The notes beneath the pieces were generated by a model. It made no database searches. It was not told the DNA's origin and worked only from the letters and a program-made list of their open reading frames with translations. From Symbiodinium natans (taxonomy: Eukaryota > Sar > Dinophyceae > Suessiales > Symbiodiniaceae), in NCBI GenBank assembly GCA_905221605.1, contig CAJNDS010002448.1:182501-246500 (forward strand): a DNA stretch of 64,000 nucleotides. Reading direction: 5' to 3'. Both the position numbers and the translations under genes were made by a program. Numbering within the stretch: the first letter of the stretch is position 1; every line of letters begins with the position of its first letter. Below, one piece after another: positions 1 through 12,159 of the stretch.

Positions 1-100
1 CCGGTTTCCGGTTTCGGGTCAGGGCCGCCCCTGGTTTCGGGTTTAAAGTTTAGAGTTCCCTTCAAATGCCCATGGAGGTACATTAAGGGGTACCTTGGGG

Positions 101-137
<37 letters not shown>

Positions 138-753
138 CGGTATTTAGGGTTTAGGGTTTAGGGTTTCACGGAGTGTGGGGTGGTCATACACGCCGTGCAG
201 TTAACTGCCCAGGATTGTATAGACGGGGTTCCATGATAAGACTGTTGCCCTTCAGTCAGGCCTCCGTTTCCCTGCATTTAGCACTGAAGGATTGTCACAA
301 AGTTGCACGCATTTCAGAGAAAAGTGTACAGAGTCAGAAAAGTCTGGCAGGAAAGGGCTAGCGGCTAGGGTTTCGGGTGTTAGAGTAAGGTTGCACTGGT
401 TCGTGGTCGACTCCGCCTAAACTCTCTCAGGTCTCTTAGCACCAAAGCGAAGAGATGGCAGGCGAAGGGCCTCCACGACTTCCAGCTGAGTGCGCTTGGG
501 CCTTCGACCCCCCCCCCCCCCCCCCCCGCGGTTTGCACAAAGGTGGCTGAGGGTTTAGGGGAACCCCTCAAGGGTTTAGGGTTGAGGGTTTAGCACGCTA
601 CTGAGGAAGAGAAGGGTGGGCCCTTTCCCCTTGAGACAAGCGTAGTACTTTGATCCTAAGCGACTGCCGATGAAATGCCAACATCATGGCCCCTTTGACC
701 CAAAAAGCCCCGCAACCACTCAAAATACCAGAAGCACCGACATCAAAACACGA

Positions 754-824
754 ACCCTAAACCCTAAACCCTAAACCCTAAACCCTAAACCCTAAACCCT
801 AAACCCTAAACCCTAAACCCTAAA
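754..824 (+). repeat. (CCCTAAA)n telomere-type array
   Basis: About ten perfect units. TTTAGGG is the telomere unit of plants and dinoflagellates; here it is interstitial. Confidence 0.95.
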
Positions 825-1314
825 TCACCACCTGAGGATCCCAGAAGTCGCAACAACGAGAACAGCCCAACACCCCCAAAAGAACCCAAGTCCAAATCTC
901 CAGGGGGGGCCAAGTCACTTTTGAATCTCCGAATGGTCCTGGTGAGATTGGCCCATCATGGACGACCTCGGCTTGGGTTGAGGACTGAGAGCCGCTGCAC
1001 TAGGAGGAGCAGCATGCTCTTGGTATGAGCCATAGACGAAGAAAAAGGTCCCTGCAAGCGGCAATCCAAAAACGAATAGAGCTCTAGAGGGACCAACAAA
1101 AAGATGTGAGGTATCTCCGCTGCCAGCTCGAGCTGCCACGCTGTAGAAAAGAGAGGCCGAGGATGGTTTAGGGTTTTTCGGTTTTCTGTACGGTGGCGCA
1201 GCGGGCAGTTGCGCCCGCTACGCTGCCAACCTGGCAAGCTGCAAGCTGTAAGCTCGGAAACCAACAAATCCGACAACGTAGAACTCCTGGGAAGGCTATA
1301 GACCTTTTGAAGCA

Positions 1315-1510
1315 TTCATGAAATAGCTTTGGTTGGCCGTACAAAGCCTACGCTGTCTTGGCCCCGAGAAGAACGCAGCGCGTACGTCGCTCACGGCAAT
1401 GTCTAAATCTTCGCCACGGCACCCGGCGGAGGACCCTGTCCTGCTGGCCCGGATGCCCAACTTGATGCAAACCTCCCGAAGTACGCGGTCCTGCTGTCGG
1501 CTGCCCATTG
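1315..1510 (-). CDS. Exon-like open stretch, unidentified
   Basis: Minus frame reads QQDRVLREVCIKLGIRASRT, then GEDLDIAVSDVRAAFFSGPR. The plus strand is open as well, so strand is uncertain. A second weak stretch at 1139-960 (SRALFVFGLPLAGTFFFVYG) could be a membrane helix. Both lie downstream of the channel-like gene. Confidence 0.3.
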
Positions 1511-2726
1511 GCTTACCAGGCTTACCAGAAACCGCATAGGCTCAAATTTATGGCGCTGCGGTGCTGCGTTGCTGCTGTCAGCGTTGTCATTGCTGCATGT
1601 CTGAGCGATGCGTGTGCTTGAACCCTAGAGCAGAACCATCGACTCCTGCTCGTCGAACCTGGCAGTCGTCAGCTTCGCAAGCTTTTCGTTGGAGTTCTCG
1701 TCGTCGTCAGCTTTGTCCTGCCGAGGCTTCACTATCTGCTACGGAACTGTAGGGTTCCAGACATGCTGAAATTCAACAATCAGAAGCCCTGTATACGCGG
1801 CCACCTTACTAGGCAACCAGACAAGGCTGCAGGAAAAAAGTCACTTCAATTATACCCCCCCCCTTGAGCTGAATATGCTGGACAAATTCTGGCAACAAAA
1901 CCGAGCATGGATTCCCAAAGCCTTGTGTGCAAATTTGCAAGACACAGAATACTGTATAGCTGCAAACATGTCTAGCAGCGTTGGCTGAACTTCAGTTCCC
2001 GGCGTCTGCAAGTACCTCATCATTGCCCATGCTAGCATCGTGCAGAGTAATTTTTCTGCAAGGGACACCTTCTTGCCATTCCTGCTATAACAGGGTTGAG
2101 GGTTCAGGGTTTAGGGTCTATAGGAAACCCCAAACCGAGAACCCGAAACCCAGCGCCCACACCCCGAGATGACGCTCCCTGCAAGTCCTCCGGCCAAGGG
2201 AGGTCAACAGAAGCCAGGCCTCCAAAGCGGCAGACCTCAGAATTCCCCCCCCCCCCCCAGGGGTGCTTTTTTGGGGTTTAGGGTTGAGGGTTGCAGGTCT
2301 CCCAATTTCTTATACTTAACTTGCATGTCCGCGCAAATCTTCTAGAGAGCACGTGCACTTCGGAAGCAAGCAGGTGTTTCAGAACTTCTGCGAAGGCAAG
2401 CGCCTATTCATACTCAGTTGAGCCACTTGTTTCGCTTCCCCATCACCCAACCAAAAGCTTGCTCACACAAAACGAGCAGAGTCGTCAGCAAATCCCAAAG
2501 TACCAACTTTTCCCACAGGTTCGGGTAGCTTTGTGGGAATTATAGCCCTAAACCCCAGACCTCTCGTATCGGACCATGAGCCCTACTGCAGCTGCCCTAC
2601 GCGCCTGAGTGCCACATGGGAAATCTCAGTTGTCTAAGCCACCCGATCCAAGTCCACGCTGGGCGTCTTGAGATACTCGAATGGACCTCTTGCCGTCGGA
2701 GCTGGGGATCAAATTTCAGGACTTGC

Positions 2727-2845
2727 TTGGAGTGTTAGGGTTTAAGGCTTAGGGCTTAGGGCTTAGGGCTTAGGGCTTAGGGCTTAGGGCTTAGGGCTTA
2801 GGGCTTAGAGCTTAGAGCTTAAAGCTTAGGGCTTAGGGTTAGGGT
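2727..2845 (+). repeat. Variant telomere-type array, (GGGCTTA)n
   Basis: Long run of a C-for-T variant of the telomere unit, decaying at its end. The same variant forms 20943-21020. Confidence 0.9.
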
Positions 2846-2978
2846 TCGCTGGATCAAGCTCTCTCGATGAATCCATGCATGCTTCACACACACACACACA
2901 CACACCCGACGGTCGATTTGGTAGACTCCGACAGGTCCCGACAATCCGAAAGCCACAGCCCTGGTCCCTGAATGTGTC

Positions 2979-3062
2979 TTCTTCTTCTTCTCCTTCTTCT
3001 CATTCTTCTTCTTCTTCTTCTTCTTCTTCTTCTTCTTCTTCTTCTTCTTCTTCTTCTTCTTC
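2979..3062 (+). repeat. (TTC)n microsatellite
   Basis: About 28 units, nearly perfect. A (CA)n run is at 2887-2905. Confidence 0.95.
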
Positions 3063-3299
3063 TGCTCTTGCTGGGCTTAGGGAACGCCGAAGGGATCTTT
3101 CTCCCTCTCTCTCTCTTTCTATCTATCTATCTATATCTATATTATATATATATATAGATTCAGATACTGATATGTGTGTAATGTGCTTTGCATGCCCGTG
3201 CCTCCCAAAAAACTTAAAGCACAAGCAGGAGATGAAAAACACGCCCTCGGTCCAAATTTTGAAGTCATGAACAAATCAGCTAGGCCACGTGGACGTGGT

Positions 3300-3690
3300 G
3301 AACCCCCCTAATTAAACCCCCTAAACCCCCCTAAAACCCTCAACCCCCTAAACCCCCCAAACCCCCTAAACTCCCTAAACCCTAAGTCCTAAACCCTAAG
3401 CCTTGGGAACCCTCAACCCTCAACCCTAAACCCTAAACCCTAAACCCTAAACCCTAAACCCTAAACCCTAAACCCAGGCCTTCCACGGTTGCCACGCCGC
3501 CTTTGGGTCCGACGTCCCCTTCGTCCAGCTCACAAGGCTCCGTCAAGTTCAGGGACTCCACGAAGGCCTCGCGTCTTTGGTTTAGGGTTTAGGGTTTAGG
3601 GTTTAGGGTTTGGGGTTTAGGGTTTAGGGTTTAGGGTTTTAGGGTTTTAGGGTTTTAGGGTTTAGGTTTAGGTTTAGGGTTTAGGAGTAG
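3300..3690. repeat. Two telomeric arrays facing each other
   Basis: CCCTAAA units (degenerate from 3300, regular 3417-3474) and TTTAGGG units (3580-3690) flank about 105 bp of unique sequence, the same arrangement seen around exons. Confidence 0.85.
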
Positions 3691-4177
3691 GAGTTTCGAA
3701 AAAAAATTAGAGTAGTGCAGATTCTGTGGCCCCCCAGTCTAGGGTACCTTCGGTCCACAAGGAAGGGGTAGGACGTACTGTGCCGCTAGAGCGGGTCCGA
3801 CATGAAGGTTGTACCATTTCGGGTGGGAGATGCTAGCTTCTGGACATCACCACATTAGGACACGCAGCCCGTCAGCACATCCAGAAATGTCAGGGTGATA
3901 GGGACCATTTTTTTGCATCTGGACTCCTTGCTGCCAGGCTGTAGGCAATGATAGGGACCCTAAACCCTAACCCTAAACCCTAAACCCTTTTGCTTCAGGG
4001 CTCCTGTGGTAGCTTGCCTGCGAGCGAGGTTGTTCAGGCGACATCATGCGAGTCATCCCCCCTAACCCCTAAACCCAGGCCCTTTGAAGATGCCTCGGAG
4101 GGAAGATTGCGCTACGGATCCCTGGCACAAGCGTGGGTCTCGGGCCTTATAGCCCCGTTGTGTAAGCTCTAGCAATG

Positions 4178-4258
4178 GGGCATCATTCCGCCTTCCACTT
4201 CTTGGCCGAGATCAGGGGCATCGCTGTCTCCAAGATCAAGATGCCGCGTGTCATCCAT
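4178..4258 (-). CDS. Channel-like gene, acidic C-terminal exon (probable)
   Basis: After acceptor TTTGCAG the sense strand reads MDDTRHLDLGDSDAPDLGQE and then VEGGMMPHC before TAG. The opposite strand is also open here (FHFLAEIRGIAVSKIKMPRV), so strand is the main uncertainty. The good acceptor and the position after the last helix exon favour the minus strand. Confidence 0.5.
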
Positions 4259-7200
4259 CTGCAAAGACAAGGTTGCAGTCACTGAGAATGGCATGTTGGC
4301 TTCGCGCTCTAGGTTTTTAGGATATTAGGCCATGCTGGAGGTGGTTGTCATGGTTTGGTGGGCCCGAATGACGCCCCACTCGTCATCACGCATCCTATGC
4401 ACCGGGGCCCTCCCTTCCCGAGACCTGACGGAACCTTCAGGAAGGAACAGGCGACCGATTCCCGAACTCCCATGAAACATCCCACGCCCTACCCATAACC
4501 AACGATGCTTGAAGCCCTGGTGTCACATTCCATCTCCGGCTGGTGAGAACATGTATATTCGCAGCTTGGACATGCAGAGTTTACAAATTCCTCTGAAGGC
4601 AGCTGTCTTGGTATTCCCGAAGTTCGACTCCTGAAAACAATCATTCCGCAAAGAAGACCAGGACCTTCTGAGTAATCCCGGAACCCTGGTCTGCCACACT
4701 CCTTCTTATTTGAACCCAGACTGGACTGCTTCCGCCACCCTAAACCCTAATCCCTAGACCCTAAACCCTATATAATCCGTAGTCTGCCCAGGCACGCGTG
4801 GCCGATGGCATCCTGGAAGATGCCACGGTACGACTCGCAGAGGTGTGCGACCATGAGGTTCATGAGGAAGATGTGCCAGCATGCCCCGAATGCCATGACC
4901 CACCACTTCAGGGGCACCTGCGCCAAGGATGTCGGCTATCCCTCCACACCTAAGCCCTAAACCCTGAGTCTTGGGATGTTTCCCCCTTGCACTAACAATT
5001 CTTAATAGGGATTATGATAGGGGGTACTAATATTAAGGACTGTTAGGTTTTAGGGGGAACATCCCAACCTGAATCCTAAACACCCCCTTTTTTTGCTTCA
5101 TTGAGGGAAGGCACCTCCGGAGCGGTAGCGATTTCCTCGTAGTTGGTTCCCCCATACCTCGGTGAAGATGTGGAGGTTTAGGGTTTAGGGTTTAGGGTTT
5201 AGGGTTTAGGGTTTAGGGTTTAGGGTTTAGGGTTTAGGGTTTAGGGTTTAGGGTTTAGGGGGTTCATGAGACCGTGCAGCCCAAGACAGGGCCTCCTGCT
5301 GGTGCTTTTGCCACGCAAGACAAGATGCATGTTCACGGCCATAGACAGCAGCGATTGAAATGCAGACCTGGACAGCTTCATACCAGAAACGCCGTCTTTT
5401 GGCAAAAAGGGTGTGCTGGGAGCTGAGAGGATTCGCGTAAACAAAACAAAACCCTCTCTCGGCGGCCAGGGACGCACGCACGGTCCAGACACATCTCAAC
5501 AACTATGCTGGCCGACTTGGATCAAAGCGGGCCCCAATCATTAGACCCTATAGACATCTCTGTGTCACGACAGTCCAAGCATCGGCCAGTTGTAGAAATC
5601 GCGCAGCTGAACGCTGTCATCAGCTCCTGTCAAACCCAATGACCTTGATGAACCCTAAAACTGGGGTCTCATATACCCTAATTATACTGCTCTGAATCCC
5701 AATTGGGGGTATATTCTTGTGCAAATGAACCACAAACCCTTCTAATTAGGGTTCACTTGGTCCACAGGGTCGATGATTTAACGTCTCGTAGCCGTGCGTT
5801 CCTTTGGAGTTGTGTACGTCACAAGGGGTGTCGCCTGTGTGCTTGTGCTGGACTACGGTGGACTACGGTCGGTCAGTAGGGTTTCCTGACACAGGAAGGA
5901 CCCTAAGTCAGGGGGAATGGGGGAAGGGGCTGACAAGCAAGGAGGTCATAAGCCGAGCCGCCAAGCCAGAGACTTAACATCAGTTCTTGTAACCCATCCG
6001 AAAATCATAACTCATTCTGTGCTATTCGGTGATCCGATTCAACAAGTCTGTCAAAGCACGCTCCGAGAAAAATGTATCCTCCCGAGCCCAAAGGCTCCTG
6101 TCTGAGGCAGGCATGCGATGGCACTGGCGAACGCCGTGGCCAAGAAGGCCAACGCGCCCAAGTAGAGTACGAACTCCCACCAAAGGCTCCTTTGTGTTAG
6201 CGTGGTTTTCGTGCTTTCGTTTCGCCGGGCTCTCGGCATTGCTGCAGGCCGGGCTTGGGGTTTCGAGTTTCTGTTGGTCTTAAACCCTACACCCCCAAAC
6301 CGTTGAAACACAGGCGCGTGCAGATGACCACGAAGCTGGACAGGTGGATGTTCAGATGAACGAGATCGGCGGCCAGGATGAAGTAGAGAAGCATAGGGAT
6401 CGTGGAGATGCCTTGGTGATCTTGGGGTGATCTTCATTCCTTTTTCGCAGGAGTTAGTAAAAGGCACTTCTCAAAAGGGTCTGCGCCACATGGCTTCGAA
6501 CAACAAGCAGCCGAACACCCAGAGCAACCGAGGTGCGATCGTAGTTGTCGGAGAGTGCGCAGTAGAATTCGCCGTGCTCGCAGCAGTTCGTCACCCACCG
6601 TGAGTCAACACTCAGGCAGTGCAGGAAGGGCTCCAAAGAAATCATGCACAGCAAGAACAAAGCCAGAACAAACTCTGTACACTCTTGTCTCGAGGTCGAG
6701 AGGTATTCTGGTAAGGGAATGCATCTCAGAACCAGCACGGTGCTTCCTTCGGAATATGCGCGGCTGACTTGGCTGGTGTGCTTCACCAGCAGCTGGCCCA
6801 TGCCTGAACTGGAAAGCCAACATGTGCAGATGCGCGCACATGGGAGTTTACGAACATAACAAGGGGCCCCTAGTAAGAATCCCCCCAAATAGTAGGATTC
6901 CCTTATAACAATGGGCCCCAATAAGGTACCCCTAATTTCGTAAACCCCACATACGGTCCTTCATCAGAAGCGTAAGAATGGACGGCCCCGAAGTCCGAGA
7001 TCAGAAGCAACAACCCGGTTTAGGGTTTAGGGTTTAGGGTGTGCCAAGGGGCTGAAGATGTACATGAATGATCTGCATCCGATCAGCGCCCACCTACCAG
7101 GGCCGGCAGAGTCGAACATCAGGATGCCATACCTCCAGACGGCGGAGGGTTCCGAATTCTGGGGATCCTTTTGTTTTTTTTGGGGGGGGGGGGGGGGGGG

Positions 7201-10200
7201 GTCTGTTTGAGGGGTGTCTGCTATACAATATTATACAAATATTATTAAATAAACGCATATTTCTAGATGTGTATTTATTTAAATGGGGACACGAGTTTTT
7301 GGACTCGCATGTTGACTGTCATCTGGCTCAGGGTGTTGCGAGAGAGAGAGAGAGGACGTGACGAAATCCAAGTTTGTACCCGCTTCAAGTGTAACTGGGG
7401 TGTCGAGACGTATTCGATGGCTCAAGATGATTCAAGCCTCGGGTCCTTTTGCAGATAGCAAAAAGGCCGGTCACCGTGTGAGTGTAGGCAACCAGGCAAC
7501 CTAGTGCAAAACTCCAACACCGTGACGTGTCTGTCATTCGGCTAGCGGCTGCAGGCCGACGATGAAATCCAGCAAAGTCAGCACGAACCACAGCTTGGTG
7601 ATGATGAAGGCGACACAGCACCTATTTAGGTTCGGCACACGGCCCATCTTCTAGATTTTGACCACCAGCCTGCCTGGTTCGCGACCAGAGAAACAAAATA
7701 CAACCGCATCTTTTCTGAAGGCACCAAGGCACATTCTGGACCAGAGAAGGTCGAAGACAAAGCGAGTGCATGGGTGGCAGAGCAAGTTCGGATCCCCGTG
7801 CTTGACCAGCTGATGCCTTGACTGTCCCATGCGGCTACAGTTCCTCTGGCTACGGTTCGTTGGGGTTTAGGGTGTATTTGTTTTTTTGGGGGGGTGGTTT
7901 AGGGGCTGCTGTCAAACTCTACGCTTTTCCAGTTTGACCATGGCACATGGAGGGAGCGAGGTGTCCGTTGCCATCCACCAGAATGTGGCTGATGTAGTAG
8001 TTCACCCTGCGCATTCCTCCCCTGACCTGCTTGGACCGCCACATCAAACCTGAGATAACTGCTTGGGAGGATGTGTGTGTGTGTGTGTTTCCTCTGAGTT
8101 CCGGCATGAAGATCCCGGAAAAGAAGGAGCCAAAACTAAGCTTGCCTGGAAGCCATCCAGCAAATGCTCCATGAGCGAAGGCGCTTGCTTGCAGAGTAGT
8201 GGTACAATATCTGGGTGGCGCTCCCAAAGCCCACTCATGCCTGAGACGCGCTTGGGGTCTCTGCATGTGGTTTAGGGTTTAGGGTTTGGGGCATGATTTC
8301 AGTCAAAATGAAAGCAAAAAGCAAGGAGAAGAAAGTTGGGAAAGCGAGCTAAAGCAATGAAAACAGCGCAGGCGAGCACACGACGCCACATCTTTTGGCG
8401 CCCTCAGAAAACATCTAACCTACTTCCCCAATAACCAAGCAAAAACAAAACTAAACTCTATAGTACTCCTTCTCAATAAAGGAGCCCAAAAAGAATATAA
8501 AGTTAAGCATTGTTCTACTATTGAATTCTTGGCTAAGCTAGATAGTATATAGCCCTAAGCTCTCGGAGCCCGAGGTTCCGTAATAGTAGGAGGCCCGGTC
8601 GGCGCGGATGGTCAGCAAGTCCTTCAGAATGGCCTCAACTTGGTTTAGGGTTTAGGGTTTAGGGTTTAGGGTTTAGGGCTACCCTACTACCCCCCTCAAA
8701 ACTACCCCCCCCCCTAGGTTCAGGGATAATTAAGCCGAATTAAGGGCATGTAAGGGGGAACCTAGGGGGTTGTCTCGAGTTTGGTCGCTTAAGCAGCTGT
8801 TTCGCTGGGCCCAAACACCTGTCTGACCAAACCTTCACATGCCCTGAGCCTGGATCCCAGTGACAGAAAACTGGAAACCTTCTTCAACTCCCCTAAACCC
8901 TAAACCCTCAAGCCCCTGTAACTTCTAACTTGAAGATATTGACATGGTCAAAAAAACAAACTCCCCGAAGCTTTCCTCGAAGCTTCCCCGGACCTTTCTT
9001 GAACGACCTGAACTCATTTCAACGAAATCTAAACCCTAACCCCTAGACCCTAAACCCTCAACCCTCGAGGAGCTAAGGAACTTCCGCCGAGCGCAACGCA
9101 CCACTTTGGATGGCCCAGAGCAGCGGCGAGATCGACTCCTGGGCTTGGGGCTTGCTGAGAGGTGTTGGGGTTTAGGGTTTAGGGTTTAGGGTTTAGGGTT
9201 TAGGGTTTAGGGTTTAGGGTTTGGGGTTTAGGGTTTAGGGTTTAGGGTTTGGGTTTGGGGTTTGGGGTTTGGGGTTTAGGGTTTGGGGTTTAGCGTTTAG
9301 GGTTTGGGGTTTGGGGTTTGGGGTTTGGGGTTTGGGGTTTAGGGTTTAGGGTTTAGGGTTTAGGGTTTCGGGTTTGTTTTTGTTTGCCACCCAGGGTTGA
9401 GGGTTTGGGGTTTACTCGGCAATTGGGGTGTAGGGTTTGGAGTTTAGGGGGGTCTGGGCTTAGGGGGGCGCCCAAGCCCATTTTGGGAGACTCTAATGAG
9501 TAGTTGCGAAATCGAATCAGCAATAAGGAACATGACCGTGATTGAGGTACTTGCTTGCCATACCTATGCGTGGCTATCCTAACCTTGAAGGTAGCTTCAT
9601 GTAAAGCCCGTGTCCTCCGGCCACAAGCTGGTCAGAGAAATCAAACACAAGACAATGCTGCTGTATTCGTAACTGCTAGAGGTCCGATTTCACTGTTGCA
9701 ACGCACATCCCAATGGGCAAACTGAAAGCTCTTTGACAACAGGGGTGTCCAGCTACCTCCAACCTGGGCGTGACCGGTACCGCGAAGGTGGGGTTTGTAG
9801 GATTTCGACTTTGGGATCTGAGTTGGGAAATTCGACGGGTGTGTGGGGGGTGTGGGGGGGGCTTTCTTGCTGCTCAGGCTCCGTTCCGACCTGGCGGGGA
9901 TAAAGGGCTTTGTAGGGCTTTGTAGGGTTTAAGGGTTTCGGGTCGACTAGAGGAGTTCTTATGCTCGGGCTGAACGAAGAGTTGATGGTCTAGACGGTTT
10001 AGGAATCGTGGCTTTGGGGTTTGCGGGTTTAGGATTTAGGGCTCTGAGCACCCTTTTGGAATGGGCAGGAGGCGGTTGTGGAGGTTCTTAAGGTCTGAAA
10101 TTCTGCCGCTATGCAGTACCTCTGAACAAACGCCTCCGACTTGTAACCATACACCCTACTAAGACTGAGAATCTCAAGCCAACATTCCCCCTCACTTTCA

Positions 10201-10637
10201 AGACGCCCTTTCCAGAGCCTCCAGAAAACCAAGGCTCAAAAAACCAAAGCCGCTTCGATCCCCTACACAGAAAAATCATATGACTCAAAATACACATAAC
10301 AATATAAACGAATATACATGTAACAATAGTTAATGGTTACACTAACATAAACTGTAATAATCATAAGAAGAACTGTAATATCAATAATAACAACAACGCC
10401 AAGAACAATGTAGTAATAACAAGACAGCCAGGAGATGAATCAGAATACCACAAATAACAAGAACACTTCTGATCATATAGCAATAATGATAATAATAGCA
10501 TGTCTTCCTGATACCCAAGTTGAAACTTCAAACCTGGCCTGGACCCTGAGCAGCATCTGCTCGCGCTTGCCGCGCGGCGCTGGCGAGACCGCTTCGTGGA
10601 GCTGCTTCGCTGAGTTCTTTGTAATCGCCCGCATGAC
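4178..10637 (-). CDS. Multi-membrane-span ion-channel-like protein, split gene (overview)
   Basis: A run of minus-strand exons joins in frame into one protein: 10637-10527, 9138-9082, 8633-about 8556, 8240-8154, 8049-7939, 7621-about 7540, 6674-6519, 6411-6301, 6189-6117, 5626-5569, possibly one in 5500-5270, 4917-4788 and 4258-about 4178. Order of features: soluble N-terminal region with ankyrin-like PLLWAIQSG; IRADRASYYYG; GGMRRVNYY; then five or more hydrophobic segments; then WHIFLMNLMVAHLCESY, which has the look of the last pore-lining helix of 6-TM channels; then a short acidic tail. I associate this combination with a large family of dinoflagellate membrane proteins of unknown function; that link is from memory. 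Ion transport is inferred only from the helix pattern. Introns contain telomeric repeats, hairpin elements and microsatellites. The first exon and stop codon are not settled. Confidence 0.75.
4788..4917 (-). CDS. Channel-like gene, last transmembrane helix exon
   Basis: The exon starts after acceptor GGCGCAG and reads VPLKWWVMAFGACWHIFLMN, then LMVAHLCESYRGIFQDAIGH. The pattern of a helix ending in NLMVAHL followed by an amphipathic stretch is like the end of S6 in cation channels. It ends near a GCAGAC donor. Telomeric repeats lie on its 3' side (4738-4770) and its 5' side (4950-4968). Confidence 0.8.
4971..5067. mobile_element. Family A palindromic element, copy 1
   Basis: 97 bp, almost a full palindrome: TTGGGATGTT...CCCCCTT at one end and AGGGGGAACATCCCAA at the other, with inner AATAGGGATT and ACTAATATTAAGGACTGTTAG parts pairing. 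Confidence 0.8.
5176..5262 (+). repeat. (TTTAGGG)n array
   Basis: About twelve regular units inside the channel-like gene. Its orientation is opposite to that expected on this side of an exon. Confidence 0.95.
5270..5500 (-). CDS. Possible exon of the channel-like gene
   Basis: Two minus-strand frames are open across this stretch; one reads FCFVYANPLSSQHTLFAKRR and then FWYEAVQVCISIAAVYGREH. It lies between helix exons at 5569 and 4917 where a further segment is expected, but neither frame has clear splice sites. A TTTAGGG array touches its 3' side. Confidence 0.35.
5569..8049 (-). CDS. Channel-like gene, transmembrane exons
   Basis: Exon 8049-7939 reads LMWRSKQVRGGMRRVNYYIS. Exon 7621-7540 reads LWFVLTLLDFIVGLQ, a membrane helix. 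Exon 6674-6519 reads FVLALFLLCMISLEPFLHCL and then an extracellular-looking Cys-containing loop (WVTNCCEHGEFYC), ending at donor GTGTTC. Exon 6411-6301 (after ACCAAG) reads IPMLLYFILAADLVHLNIHL and ends at GTTTGG. Exon 6189-6117 (after CACAAAG) reads FVLYLGALAFLATAFASAIA and ends at a GCATGC donor. Exon 5626-5569 (after TTTGACAG) reads DDSVQLRDFYNWPMLGL and ends at GTGACA. Spacing of helices is that of a voltage-sensor-plus-pore type protein, but no S4 row of positive charges is visible. Confidence 0.78.
6860..6951. mobile_element. Family C short repeat, copy 1
   Basis: Contains CCCAAATAGTAGGATTCCCT, then GGGCCCCAATAAGGTACCCC and TAATTTCGTAAACCCC. Same block order at 28270-28350 and 48898-48975. 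Confidence 0.7.
8154..10637 (-). CDS. Channel-like gene, N-terminal soluble exons
   Basis: Exon 10637-10527 begins after acceptor GTCAG and reads VMRAITKNSAKQLHEA and ends ARFE before GTTTCA. Exon 9138-9082 (after CCCAG) reads ESISPLLWAIQSGALRSAE and ends before GTTCC. It joins at 8633 (after TTGAG) to AILKDLLTIRADRASYYYG, giving RSAEAILKDLL in frame. Exon 8240-8154 (after CTCAG) reads MSGLWERHPDIVPLLC and ends ...LLDG at a GC donor. Joined to the next exon at 8049 it gives LLDGLMWRSK. The segment resembles degenerate ankyrin-type helices. Exon 9138-9082 is framed by CCCTAAA-type repeats (9030-9065) and a long TTTAGGG array (9166-9375). Confidence 0.78.
8706..8770. repeat. Short hairpin with CCCCCTAGGTTC arms
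   Basis: CCCCCTAGGTTC and GAACCTAGGGGG at the ends, with AATTAAGCCGAATTAAGG centre. Confidence 0.75.
9166..9375 (+). repeat. Long TTTAGGG array with TTTGGGG variants
   Basis: About 210 bp alternating TTTAGGG and TTTGGGG blocks, starting 28 bp from the exon at 9082-9138. Block structure suggests unequal exchange or slippage. Confidence 0.95.
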
Positions 10638-11295
10638 CTGACTGAGTCAGAACATTCTGGCTTGCCGCATGGCCGTGCCGCGGGAAAAGTTTTAGGTTTT
10701 TGACGGGAACGTGGCTTGGGTGGAACCCTTCAAAACCAGACAAGTGGTGCACCATCCCGAACAAAGTCTACTTCGGTGCATGCCTTCTGAGACACCTCAT
10801 GCAAGGAATTCTTCAAGCTTACTTTGCGTTCGGATTCTTTAGAAGACTTCAGGCTGTTGTCAGGTTGTGGGAGGTCTGGCAAGGGTCTGCCTGACAAGCC
10901 CAGACTCCCGTGCCCATGCGCCGAGGGGCCGCAGTGGAGCCTTCCGCCAACGTGCGCGCCAGCGTGCGGCTGAGGAGCTCAAGGGTCCATTGGAAGCCTC
11001 GCTCCCCGATGCTGCTTTAAAGGTCGCTCCCACGCAAGCTGAGAAAAAAGGGGTGAAGGGGGGGAGGAAGGCTTTTATGAAGCTCTAGACCCCATGGACT
11101 GTAGAGGCGCTGTTGAAAGGACCAACATTGTGTGGGGTGCAGAATTGTGAAAAGGAGTCGTGCGTGCCGCAAATTGTCCTAGGTTCTGTACTACCTACTT
11201 ACTACAACTACTACTATGACGCGGATGACGACTGCTACCTCTACGATGGCAAAGGCGACGCTCCCCCCCCTCCGAAGAAAAAATGATACCTGTTT

Positions 11296-11640
11296 GGTCC
11301 ACCATGTCCAGAAGCAAGAAAAAGTGCGGCAAACATCGGTGAATTCGGCATGTTTAATCTTCATCGTGAATGGACGTTGTCCTCCCCCGCATCCCCGTTC
11401 CAAGCAAACATGCAACTTGCTTTGTCCATGAGGTCCAACAGCCAAACATGCCCTTGCTACTGTCACTGGACATGGTTACCACCTCTTTCCCATCCAAAGA
11501 CAACATCCACCCGTTCGGTTCACGACGCCCATAAGCAAGAAAGATGCTGCAAATACTCGCGGGTTCGGCATGTTTAACTGAGAATGGAAGTTGAAGCTGC
11601 TTGGTTCACGACGTTGACAAGGAAGAACATGACTTAAAGA
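11296..11640 (+). repeat. Diverged tandem repeat, about 217-bp period
   Basis: AGAAGCAAGAAAAAGTGCGG...TTCGGCATGTTTAA at 11310-11357 and ATAAGCAAGAAAGATGCTGC...TTCGGCATGTTTAA at 11530-11577; a partial third unit follows. Confidence 0.7.
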
Positions 11641-12000
11641 CCAGGCTTTGTGGCATGTTTCATACGCACCCAAACAGTTCCCGGACCACCCAGAGCAAAG
11701 GCGCTAAAGCTAGCACTCCCTACTGCTACTAGTGCTACCCGTCTTCCGCAAAACCCCTGGCCTTTGAGCCAACTCTCCTCTTTGCAGCAACGCCCTGCGG
11801 CCGTCATGAAGGAGGAAACCTTGGGCAGAAAAAAAAAAGAAAAACAAGGAGCGGGAACCACCACGGGAGCCATTGCTTGGCTGCACTCAGCAGGGTAGCT
11901 ATACATGTAATTCTTACCTGCCTTATTAAAAGAAACCCAATAAACCCATAAAAAGGCTACGGCTAAGGATCAACAGTTACAGTAATGTTGCAGTAAAGCA

Positions 12001-12159
12001 CCACAGAGAACCCTAAACCCTAAACCCTAAACCCTAAACCCTAAACCCTAAACCCTAAACCCTAAACCCTAAACCCTAAACCCTAAACCCTAAACCCTAA
12101 ACCCTAAACCCTAAACCCTAAACCCTAAACCCAAACCCTGAACCCTAAATCCACAGAGA
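12001..12159 (+). repeat. (CCCTAAA)n array with 9-bp target-site duplication
   Basis: About 19 units at 12010-12150, bounded by CCACAGAGA at 12001-12009 and again at 12151-12159. Confidence 0.9.
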
